The notes under the pieces were generated by a model, which saw only the letters and a list, made by a program, of their open reading frames with translations, made no database searches and was not told where the DNA came from. Below are positions 20,251 to 27,314 of a stretch of DNA of 35,911 bases, one piece after another. Source of the stretch: a virus; IMG/VR virus record IMGVR_UViG_3300017613_000461, positions 1-35,911 of that record. The stretch is one strand, 5' to 3'. Every line of letters begins with the position of its first letter. Position 1 is the first letter of the stretch. Both the position numbers and the translations under genes were made by a program.

Positions 20251-20258
20251 AAATAGAA

Positions 20259-20825
20259 ATGGCATTTAATGATTTATTTCGAGTGTACCCGAATCGGAAT
20301 CCAGAACTCCGAGCCACCGCGAAACAGATGTATGAATTCGGGCGAAACATAGCCCAAGAGCCATCTGCAGGCCGAAGCGCTGGCCTTGACGAGTGGGCTA
20401 TCAATCGTCAAGAGGTGTACATCAAGAGGGCCAAGGATCGCTTGGAAGCGATGAAAAAGGCTCCGCGCCCCGATCAGCCCGCTACTCATCCGACGAATCT
20501 CGATATTGATTTTACCGTCGAGTACAACCAGTTTACGGTCGCGACGGATGGCGATAAGATTCCGATCAACGAGGACACCCAGTTGATCGCTGAGCTATGG
20601 ATGTTTTGCGCTTCTGAACTGGCAAAATCCGCAACGGCCACTGACGCAGGATCTATCTATGGCCCGGATTACAGGAGAGCCGTGGCAAAGGTCGATGCTA
20701 TTTCAAAGTACGTCGGGGAGTGTAAATCCCGTCTGGAAGACGAGGAAGAGTTGGATCTCCCAGAGACCCAAGATCCTGGTGCATTACTGGAAGTGCCGAC
20801 CCGTGGAATGGGTGGCGCACGATAA
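20259..20825 (+). CDS. Late hypothetical protein under a structured leader
   Basis: 188 residues from ATG 20259, preceded by GAGGAAAT, which lies in the hairpin described at 20174-20250. The frame is also open back to 20172, but that part coincides with the RNA structure. Sequence is helical (NPELRATAKQMYEFGRN, ELWMFCASELAKSATATDAG) with an acidic tail. No family recognised; not a known endolysin. Placed between the first late membrane protein and the holin/spike genes, it may be structural or lysis-related. Confidence 0.55.
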   Translation: MAFNDLFRVYPNRNPELRATAKQMYEFGRNIAQEPSAGRSAGLDEWAINRQEVYIKRAKDRLEAMKKAPRPDQPATHPTNLDIDFTVEYNQFTVATDGDKIPINEDTQLIAELWMFCASELAKSATATDAGSIYGPDYRRAVAKVDAISKYVGECKSRLEDEEELDLPETQDPGALLEVPTRGMGGAR

Positions 20826-20837
20826 GAGGGTAGAGAT

Positions 20838-21104
20838 ATGACCGTATCAAAAGAAGGACGCTACGCAATCGAGGTAACCGTTATTGTCCGGGATAAAGAC
20901 TCCGGTGAGGAGGTTACCAAGACCACGCACATCGACAACACGCTGGATTATGCGTCCATCGTATTGGGTCGAAGTGCAATTATCCGGGGCATGGAATCAG
21001 AACTCAGCAAGCTGGGATTTATGCTTGCTGATTCGTTCGGGCAAATTCCAGACGCGTTCAAGCCAGCGGAGAAGCCAGTGGAGAACCCGTACGTTAACCC
21101 GTGA
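20838..21104 (+). CDS. Hypothetical late protein
   Basis: 88 residues beginning MTVSKEGRYAIEVTVIVRDK. The first half is beta-rich and the second helical; the C-terminus is Pro-rich (KPAEKPVENPYVNP). GAGGGTAGAGAT provides a ribosome site. No family recognised. Confidence 0.5.
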   Translation: MTVSKEGRYAIEVTVIVRDKDSGEEVTKTTHIDNTLDYASIVLGRSAIIRGMESELSKLGFMLADSFGQIPDAFKPAEKPVENPYVNP

Positions 21105-21358
21105 AAATCCACATCGCCCCTGTTACCGAACTGATCCGGTTTTTTGGTGATAGTCAGGAATACGGAGAGCCTTACCTTGGTGTAGCGACCGCAATCCTCA
21201 CGCACCAAGGTAAGGAGGTGTATATTGAAGGGGCGCATGCTGGTGGGTTCACTATGGAGCATTACAAGCTACTCTGTGATGCTTATAGGGAACGTGGGGT
21301 AGAGCGAATGCAATGGATGCACAATGGTAAGCAAATGAGCGAGGAACTGAAAGTATGA
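21101..21358 (+). CDS. Hypothetical late protein
   Basis: 85 residues from GTG 21101 (GTGA overlap with the previous stop). IAPVTELIRFFGDSQEYGEPYLGVATAILTHQGKEVYIEGAHAGGFTMEHYKLLCDAYRERGVERMQW has the look of a small alpha/beta domain near holin and spike genes in other phages; role unknown. ATGA overlap with the holin-like gene. The bases encoding it are ordinary; no lysozyme motif. Confidence 0.5.
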   Translation: MKIHIAPVTELIRFFGDSQEYGEPYLGVATAILTHQGKEVYIEGAHAGGFTMEHYKLLCDAYRERGVERMQWMHNGKQMSEELKV

Positions 21359-21540
21359 AAACAGCAACCGAAGTAAAGAAGGTTCCCAGCCGCCCGGTAG
21401 TGGCTGGCGGTATCGCTGGTTCGATCACAGTTATTTTAGTATGGGGGATTGGGTTTTTTGATGTGACCGTTCCGCCAGAAATTGCATCTGCCATCACAAC
21501 ACTAATCGCTGCCGTTGCAGCGCATGTTACAAGAGATTAA
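21355..21540 (+). CDS. Putative holin
   Basis: 61 residues. A basic N-terminus (KTATEVKKVPSRP) is followed by a transmembrane helix (about 15-34, VVAGGIAGSITVILVWGIGF), then VPPEIASAITTLIAAVAAHV, a second hydrophobic helix starting with the VPPE turn typical of a group of small phage holins. ATGA start. Expected to permeabilise the inner membrane at lysis. No endolysin was recognised beside it. Confidence 0.6.
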   Translation: MKTATEVKKVPSRPVVAGGIAGSITVILVWGIGFFDVTVPPEIASAITTLIAAVAAHVTRD

Positions 21541-21545
21541 ATATC

Positions 21546-21812
21546 ATGATCGATCCTTTTGAAGAATCATTCCCCCTTACTAATTACGCTCCGGCAGAGC
21601 ATGCTTTTGCTGCTGATGCTGAGTTTTCAGACGCCAATGACCTGGGATATGCAACAAGAGCACTATATGTCGGTACTCAAGGGAACTTAAAAGTTGTCAC
21701 AGTGCAAGAGGATACGGTTACATTTGTGGGAATCCAGGGCATTTTACCCGTAAGGGTTAAGCAGATTTACTCCACCGGTACGACCGCCAGTGATGTAATA
21801 GGGCTATATTAA
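21546..21812 (+). CDS. Head-spike base protein (RCAP_Rcc01079 / GhsA family)
   Basis: 88 residues. The pattern LTNYAPAEHAFAADAEFSDANDLGYATRALYVGTQGNLKV...VTFVGIQGILPVRVKQIYSTGTTASDVIGLY matches the spike-base family named after Rhodobacter capsulatus rcc01079 (GhsA), which anchors head spikes on gene-transfer-agent capsids. It is followed at once by a large fibre-like protein, as in the GTA cluster. The start has no strong ribosome site; the stop overlaps the next start as TAATG. Confidence 0.75.
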   Translation: MIDPFEESFPLTNYAPAEHAFAADAEFSDANDLGYATRALYVGTQGNLKVVTVQEDTVTFVGIQGILPVRVKQIYSTGTTASDVIGLY

Positions 21813-23896
21813 TGTCTCTGGGGTTAGATTTATCGCTACGGCTAAAACCGTCTGCTCTAAGTGTTAGGTCTTTACTGGGCATGCCTTTGGCCGATGCTAA
21901 CGGTCTCATCGATTTAGCAGGATGGGCCTCGAACCGCAATAGTGATACTGTCGTAACAGACTTCGAAGATATCCAGAGAACACTGCCGCCATATACTATT
22001 CCTTGGGGTGATGGGCGGATACCTAAGAATATAGTTATTGGTAGATCAGAAGACCTTACTGACAGTAATTGGTTGGTTAATAATGTAACCAAAGACTCCA
22101 GTACGCAGATAACATTCACAGCTTTGAATGGAGCATTATCTGATTACATTGTCACAAAAGAAGGTGGAATTTATATATTTAGTTTTTATGTACAAAATAT
22201 AGATGGCAATACTAACCTTCGCTGTCAACACCTTGATTCAGCAACAGGGTTTGCTACAGCTTTCACATGCGATAGTACGTTACGAAGATATTCATTTGAA
22301 ATAGCTGGTAGAGTGGGTGGCGGTACGGTCAAATTTGGTATAACTGATAACAATGCAAGCGGTCATGGCAGTATTATTTTAACCAAAATCCAACTAGAAG
22401 AAGTCACAGGCCAAGCGATAACTGCTCCGAGTGAGTATGTTCCTGTCGGTACTGCGGTCGGGAGTGAATTAAAAGATAATTATAATGGCAGTAATTTAGG
22501 TACTGAATGCTCATGGGTTGATCAACCAACAGATTTTTCATTTGATGATACAACTGCTGCTAGACAGTGTAGTATTTTTTACGATGAAAGTTTAACATTA
22601 ACTAAACAGTATGTTATTCAGTATGAAATATACGATCATGTCAGTGGTGATATAAGAATTAACATAACTGCATCAGGCTCCGCGTTTTCTGGTAGTCCTG
22701 GAACCTATAGTCAAGATGGAATATACACAGAAGTTTTAACCTGTGATGACATAAGTGCAGGTCGAGGTATAGTATTTCGAATAAATGCTGCTGGAGGAAT
22801 AGCAAAAGCACGATTATTGTCTTTAAAAGAAGCCTCCACCGGCATAGCCATCTACGCCACAGAAAATGACAACACAGTAGACGCCAATGGCGTAGTAACC
22901 GAAATCGTGGGCGATCTCCTCGATCCAGCGCCGCATATTATTAATAATCCTGAGCGCACGAATAAGTGCGAGAACTATAATCTAAATCCGACTGACACCA
23001 CCGGAGTTACTAAATCTGGAGACGTCGCAGCTACTTTAACATTAGTAGATGATTCTGCAAATTATCCAGATGAACTCAAGCAAAGAGGTAATCAATCTGT
23101 GTTTAAGTTGGACAACAGTGGAGGCAGTGCAAATGCAACTGCCGACATTGATGGCACTGCTGGAAACACAGAAACACACATTTGCCAATGCTACGCAGCA
23201 ATAACCACAGGAACAGGAAAGCTTAGGTTATCTTCAGATGCTGGCAGTGATGTGGCTTTTATCGGGAGTGCCTATGCTCTGTATGAAACAGTGCCACTTG
23301 CTGCAATAGTAAGTTCAAAAACCAGAATAATTGCAAATGCTGGGGCAGTTATATACTTCATAGCTAATCAGCTTGAACAGTCTTCCTTCGTCACACCAAT
23401 AATCGAAACATCTGGCGGCACCGCAGACCGCAGCGCAGACGAAACCCGGCATGCTTATTCATCCTCTGTGTTTAATCAAGATGAGGGAATGCTTATTTTT
23501 GATTGGGTGCCTGAGTATGATAAAGCGGCAGGAGTTAAATCTCTAATATATCCAGGAGCCGCTTCCAGTATACTATATTTACAGGGAGCAGATGGATCAA
23601 TAGCATCATGGGATGGGACAACTATAACAACAGTTCCAGAGAGCTATGTAAACGGTAATAGATACATAATCGGGTTGCGTTGGTCAAAGGCATTATCTGA
23701 GATACAAGTAGGTGTAAAGGATGTAGATGGCGATGGATTGTGGGCTTGGGATACCCCACCCGAAGCATATGATGATGAATATACTTTTGCTTCATACTTA
23801 GAATTGTTTAAAGTGAACCCTGCAATCAATCAACTCCACGACCTGAAAATATATAATAAGGATAAAGGGACGGATTTTATTGAGGCCAACTTCTAA
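21812..23896 (+). CDS. Putative head-spike / receptor-binding fibre
   Basis: 694 residues. Repeated beta-sandwich-like modules: residues about 70-210 (NIVIGRSEDLTDSNWLV...IILTKIQLEEVTGQAITAPSEYVPVG) and about 370-545 (NNPERTNKCENYNLNPTDTTG...FIANQLEQSSFVTPIIETSG) follow the same N-x-R-(S/T)xDLxxxxW ... QLE...(S/T)xYVP plan of carbohydrate-binding phage proteins. The C-terminal 150 residues are LamG-like (GMLIFDWVPEY, LYLQGADGSIASWDG). With the spike base before it, the simplest reading is a GhsB-type head spike binding host polysaccharide. Confidence 0.6.
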   Translation: MSLGLDLSLRLKPSALSVRSLLGMPLADANGLIDLAGWASNRNSDTVVTDFEDIQRTLPPYTIPWGDGRIPKNIVIGRSEDLTDSNWLVNNVTKDSSTQITFTALNGALSDYIVTKEGGIYIFSFYVQNIDGNTNLRCQHLDSATGFATAFTCDSTLRRYSFEIAGRVGGGTVKFGITDNNASGHGSIILTKIQLEEVTGQAITAPSEYVPVGTAVGSELKDNYNGSNLGTECSWVDQPTDFSFDDTTAARQCSIFYDESLTLTKQYVIQYEIYDHVSGDIRINITASGSAFSGSPGTYSQDGIYTEVLTCDDISAGRGIVFRINAAGGIAKARLLSLKEASTGIAIYATENDNTVDANGVVTEIVGDLLDPAPHIINNPERTNKCENYNLNPTDTTGVTKSGDVAATLTLVDDSANYPDELKQRGNQSVFKLDNSGGSANATADIDGTAGNTETHICQCYAAITTGTGKLRLSSDAGSDVAFIGSAYALYETVPLAAIVSSKTRIIANAGAVIYFIANQLEQSSFVTPIIETSGGTADRSADETRHAYSSSVFNQDEGMLIFDWVPEYDKAAGVKSLIYPGAASSILYLQGADGSIASWDGTTITTVPESYVNGNRYIIGLRWSKALSEIQVGVKDVDGDGLWAWDTPPEAYDDEYTFASYLELFKVNPAINQLHDLKIYNKDKGTDFIEANF

Positions 23897-24162
23897 TGCC
23901 AAAACTAGCAAAGACACCACGCCCAGTAGACTCCAGGCCACAAGCAAATAACGCATGGGGCAAGCTTCGCTCTCTGCTTGCGAGGAATGGATATACCCAG
24001 GCTTGGATTAAAGAACAGCTTGGAGATACAGCATCAGGTCGGAAAACACATGAAGTTGTGGACGCGCTTATAACAGCAACGAATACCACTAAAGCAAAGG
24101 AAGTTCGAGAAGAGAGGATTAAGGCTAATGTCATATCAGCTCATAATAGAAGTAGACTCTGA
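23896..24162 (+). CDS. Hypothetical basic protein
   Basis: 88 residues from ATG 23896 (TAATG overlap). Basic and helical: NNAWGKLRSLLARNGYTQAWIKEQLGDTASGRKTHEVVDALI. The segment NGYTQAWIKEQLGD resembles a small DNA-binding helix pair. It precedes the terminase region. The end overlaps the next gene by 35 nt. No family recognised. Confidence 0.5.
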   Translation: MPKLAKTPRPVDSRPQANNAWGKLRSLLARNGYTQAWIKEQLGDTASGRKTHEVVDALITATNTTKAKEVREERIKANVISAHNRSRL

Positions 24163-24613
24163 TCTTGATCTGCTTGGTGTACATGCAGAGGAGTATGCAA
24201 CCGTACTTGAGGAGCTTGGCGCAATGCAAGTTGAGTTCCCAAATCACAGCTGTCCCGATGGCGGCACTATGATGCCTGGGACAAGAGTACAGAAAGGCCG
24301 CAAAGCGATCTTTGCAACGGCTGAGCTTAGCTCCGAAGATCCTGCAACTCTTCTGGAAGGGATGATTGAGGCTTATGGATTAGATTGGGAATTGTGGACA
24401 CTCCAGAGTCTCGGGTTGCAACTTGTAGTAGATGTGAATGGCGATCCGATCCTGGATGAGAATGACGAACGACAGTACGCGATACTGATTGAGAAACCGC
24501 TTGATTCAGGATTTCAGATATTTCTTAATGACGTAGGCGATCCTCCAGTCCGACCCTCTTTGCCACGAAAACTACACCAACGTGCTGGATGGGCGCAAAT
24601 GGTAGTCGAATGA
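24128..24613 (+). CDS. Hypothetical late protein
   Basis: 161 residues from ATG 24128. Acidic and globular (IIEVDSDLDLLGVHAEEYATVLEELG, DPATLLEGMIEAYGLDWELWTLQSLG, LIEKPLDSGFQIFLND). No family recognised. Its stop overlaps the fibre-tail adaptor start as ATGA, so it may be a minor structural protein or assembly partner. Confidence 0.5.
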   Translation: MSYQLIIEVDSDLDLLGVHAEEYATVLEELGAMQVEFPNHSCPDGGTMMPGTRVQKGRKAIFATAELSSEDPATLLEGMIEAYGLDWELWTLQSLGLQLVVDVNGDPILDENDERQYAILIEKPLDSGFQIFLNDVGDPPVRPSLPRKLHQRAGWAQMVVE

Positions 24614-24951
24614 TCAGAATAATCAGTATACTACCCGAAGACAGAGTAATAGATATGCGAACAAACAGACAACGTTTGCAGGATAAAACAGTAAACGAAT
24701 CAAAAGTATACGGCGTAGACTGGAAGCCAGACGTTAAGACAGGTTCTCTCTCAACCGTAACATGGTCAAGCAACCCATCTGGCCTTACTTTCTCAGGCGA
24801 GACAATCAGCGGTACTCAATCACTCGTCACAATAGCGGGTGGGTCTGAAAATACAGAGTACGCGGTAACAGCAAAAGCAACGAAAGCTAACGCCGAAGTG
24901 CTGGAAGCTGTTGTTTGGCTGAGAGTAACCCCAAGCGATAGGGTGACGTAA
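24610..24951 (+). CDS. Fibre-tail adaptor-like Ig-fold protein
   Basis: 113 residues from ATG 24610 (ATGA overlap). After an N-terminal tail (IRIISILPEDRVIDM), the segment YGVDWKPDVKTGSLSTVTWSSNPSGLTFSGETISGTQSLVTIAGGSENTEYAVTAKATKANAE...VVWLRV reads like the small beta-sandwich family called phage fiber-tail adaptor. It probably links a spike or fibre to the virion. Confidence is limited because the family is diverse. Confidence 0.5.
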   Translation: MIRIISILPEDRVIDMRTNRQRLQDKTVNESKVYGVDWKPDVKTGSLSTVTWSSNPSGLTFSGETISGTQSLVTIAGGSENTEYAVTAKATKANAEVLEAVVWLRVTPSDRVT

Positions 24952-25347
24952 ATGCCGTCGTCAGGAGTAACCCGAAAAAACGAGAATCAACGTATACGCC
25001 AAGAGAACCTCAGAAAGCAGTTAGCTGGCCAAGGTCATGTACAACATCTTGTTGATATAGCTAATAAACTGAGAGACCTAGACCCTAAAAACGAATTAGA
25101 CTCATTAGCAATACAAAGACTTAGGGGTGCTGCCGATATTCATAAGGGATTAGTAGACAAATATCTCCCTACTCTCAAGCAGGTAGACAGCAAAGTGGAC
25201 ATGACAATCGCTGATGTATCAGATTCAGAACTTGACGCCAGACTCGATCAAATCATTGCCGCACTCCCAAAAAGCGGAGTTAGTGGAACTCCTGGAGGAG
25301 AAGGCGAGAAGGCAGAAACGCCGCAAGATTCTGACATATTACCCTGA
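24952..25347 (+). CDS. Terminase small subunit-like protein
   Basis: 131 residues. TRKNENQRIRQENLRKQLAGQGHVQHLVDIANKLRDLD, then LAIQRLRGAADIHKGLVDKYLPTLKQVD is the helical pattern of small terminase subunits of P22-like podoviruses with the conserved DKYLPxLK. It recognises the packaging site and feeds DNA to the large subunit. The C-terminal part is encoded in the 134-nt overlap with the large-subunit gene and is Gly/Glu-rich. Confidence 0.7.
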   Translation: MPSSGVTRKNENQRIRQENLRKQLAGQGHVQHLVDIANKLRDLDPKNELDSLAIQRLRGAADIHKGLVDKYLPTLKQVDSKVDMTIADVSDSELDARLDQIIAALPKSGVSGTPGGEGEKAETPQDSDILP

Positions 25348-25954
25348 TACTGGGCCTTTACGCCGTGAGTTGTATCATAAACACACAGCGTTTTTCGCCG
25401 CAGGCAAGGAGCATCGGGAACGACTTATGCTCGCCGCGAACAGGGTTGGGAAGTCAGAAGGTGTCGGCGGGTACGAACTTGCGTTACACCTCACTGGTGA
25501 CTATCCAGATTGGTGGGAAGGTCATACCTTCAAGCGGCCAATTAAGGCTTGGGCAGCTGGTGACACGGGCAAAACAGTGCGGGAGATCATTCAAGCTAAG
25601 ATGCTCGGAGAGCCTGGGCAGTTAGGGACTGGGCTTATTCCAGGCGATAAGATACACCGCACCACCTCAAAAGCAGGTGTATCAGACGCTATTGAGACAG
25701 TTTACGTTAAACATCATTCCCGGCATGGAATGTCACAGTTAGTTCTAAAGTCCTACGACCAACGCCGCGAAGCTTTCCAGGGTACTGAGCAGGATGTCAT
25801 CTGGCTAGACGAGGAATGCCCGATGGATATTTATTCCGAATGTCTCTTAAGGACGATGACCACAAACGGCCGAATTATGTGTACATTTACTCCTCTTATG
25901 GGCCTTACGGACATGGTTCTTCAGTTTCTACCGGGTGGGAAAGTGCCTGAATGA
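25214..25954 (+). CDS. Terminase large subunit, ATPase part
   Basis: 246 residues. YYPDTGPLRRELYHKHTAFFAAGKEHRERLMLAANRVGKSEG contains Walker A (AANRVGKS, residues 74-81). Walker B is VIWLDEE (about 195-201) and the coupling motif is TFTPLMG (about 226-232). This is the complete DNA-translocating ATPase domain of TerL. The frame stops exactly where the nuclease half begins, and the stop overlaps its start as ATGA. Normal TerL proteins of this family are one polypeptide of about 480-500 residues. Confidence 0.85.
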   Translation: MYQIQNLTPDSIKSLPHSQKAELVELLEEKARRQKRRKILTYYPDTGPLRRELYHKHTAFFAAGKEHRERLMLAANRVGKSEGVGGYELALHLTGDYPDWWEGHTFKRPIKAWAAGDTGKTVREIIQAKMLGEPGQLGTGLIPGDKIHRTTSKAGVSDAIETVYVKHHSRHGMSQLVLKSYDQRREAFQGTEQDVIWLDEECPMDIYSECLLRTMTTNGRIMCTFTPLMGLTDMVLQFLPGGKVPE

Positions 25955-26679
25955 GCAAGTATGTAGTAATGGCAACCTGGGATGATGCCGCTCATTTAAC
26001 AGAAGAGCAGAAAAACGAGCTATACGAATCTATCCCGCCCTATCAGAGAGATGCCCGCAGTAAGGGCATACCACAACTAGGGTCAGGGGCTATCTATCCG
26101 GTCCCTGAGAGCGAGATAACCTGTGACCCTATAGAGATACCCGACTACTGGCCTAGAGTGTATGGGCTGGACGTAGGGTGGAACAGGACGGCTGTAGTGT
26201 GGGCGGCGCTGGACCAAGAGAGCAGCACTGTTTACCTGTATTCAGAGCATTACCGTGGGCAGGCCGAGCCTAGCGTGCATGCAGACGCTATCAAGAGCCG
26301 AGGGGCTTGGATTCCTGGCGTTATAGACCCAGCGGCTAGAGGCAGAGGGCAGAGAGATGGCGAGCAACTTCTTCAGGATTATGTCGATCTTGGACTGGAT
26401 CTTGTCCCGGCTAAAAACGCTGTTGAGTCGGGATTATATGCCGTATGGCAGAGGCTTAGCGGCAACAAGCTAAAGGTGTTTAAGACCTGCCAGAATTGGT
26501 TGGATGAATACAGAATCTACAGACGGGATGAAAAAGGCAAAGTGGTAAAAACAAACGATCATTTAATGGACGCAACTCGCTATCTGATAGTAAGCGGCCT
26601 GGATTGCGCCATTGTTAAGCCCGAGCCTGTTAAGACTGGCAGACAGCCCTATGCGGGCGTTGGGAGCTGGATGCGATGA
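25951..26679 (+). CDS. Terminase large subunit, nuclease part
   Basis: 242 residues. After SKYVVMATWDDAAHLTEEQK and ARSKGIPQLGSGAIYPV, the RNase-H-like nuclease core follows: YGLDVGWNRTA (D74), VIDPAARG (D126) and TNDHLMDATRYL (D203, D207). These acidic residues bind the metals that cut the concatemer. The second frame has a TGA at 25948-25950, just before its ATG, so it cannot be entered by frameshifting upstream of the junction. Translation restart at the ATGA is the likely route. Confidence 0.85.
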   Translation: MSKYVVMATWDDAAHLTEEQKNELYESIPPYQRDARSKGIPQLGSGAIYPVPESEITCDPIEIPDYWPRVYGLDVGWNRTAVVWAALDQESSTVYLYSEHYRGQAEPSVHADAIKSRGAWIPGVIDPAARGRGQRDGEQLLQDYVDLGLDLVPAKNAVESGLYAVWQRLSGNKLKVFKTCQNWLDEYRIYRRDEKGKVVKTNDHLMDATRYLIVSGLDCAIVKPEPVKTGRQPYAGVGSWMR

Positions 26680-27314
26680 TTAATCTGCTTCATATCGACT
26701 GCATGGAGTATATGGCAGGGTTAGAAGATAACGCCTTCGATCTGGCTATTGTTGATCCGCCGTATGGTGGAAATGATGCTTTGGATGTGAGAAACGGCAA
26801 TAAACACAATGGAAATAGAAATAATTACAAGCAGTTTGAGAACATTCCTCCAGAAGAAAAGTATTTTAGCGAATTAAAAAGAGTGTCCAGAAATCAGATT
26901 ATTTGGGGAGTTAATTTCTATAAAACAACCATGCTAACTGGTGGTCGTATTGTTTGGAACAAAAAAGCGGGGCATAAATCAATATTTGGTACGTGTGAAA
27001 TAGCCTATTTTTCTAATTCAATGTCATGCGCGTATATAGAAATTAATTGGAATGGATATTGGCAAGATAACATGTCTAACAAAGAAATCCGCATCCACCC
27101 AACCCAAAAGCCCGTAAAACTCTATGAATGGCTCCTAACCAACTACGCCAAACCCGGCCAAAGAATCCTAGACACCCATCTAGGCAGCGGATCTAGCGCC
27201 ATAGCAGCGCATTACTATGGCTGTGATTTCGTAGGATGTGAGCTAGACGAAGATTATTACAATGCGGCCTGTGATCGGTTTGATATGGCCACTAGACAGG
27301 TGGCATTACTATGA
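26676..27314 (+). CDS. Beta-class DNA N6/N4 methyltransferase
   Basis: 212 residues. The catalytic DPPY is at 27-30 (LAIVDPPYGG), HPTQKPVKLYEWLL follows near 141-154 and the SAM-binding DTHLGSGSSAIAAHYYG near 166-182. The order catalytic-then-SAM is that of beta-class MTases (PF01555). Its closing FVGCELDEDYYNAAC is also typical. It sits between terminase and portal with ATGA overlaps on both sides and no endonuclease partner. Probably an orphan enzyme that protects progeny DNA from host restriction. The middle part is more A/T-rich than its neighbours. Confidence 0.88.
   Translation: MINLLHIDCMEYMAGLEDNAFDLAIVDPPYGGNDALDVRNGNKHNGNRNNYKQFENIPPEEKYFSELKRVSRNQIIWGVNFYKTTMLTGGRIVWNKKAGHKSIFGTCEIAYFSNSMSCAYIEINWNGYWQDNMSNKEIRIHPTQKPVKLYEWLLTNYAKPGQRILDTHLGSGSSAIAAHYYGCDFVGCELDEDYYNAACDRFDMATRQVALL

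Noticed and set aside
25930-25955. Programmed -1 frameshift joining the two terminase halves (GGGAAAG nearby)
   Set aside because: The heptamer is in the wrong phase for slippage, and the second frame has a TGA directly before its ATG, so a shifted ribosome would stop.
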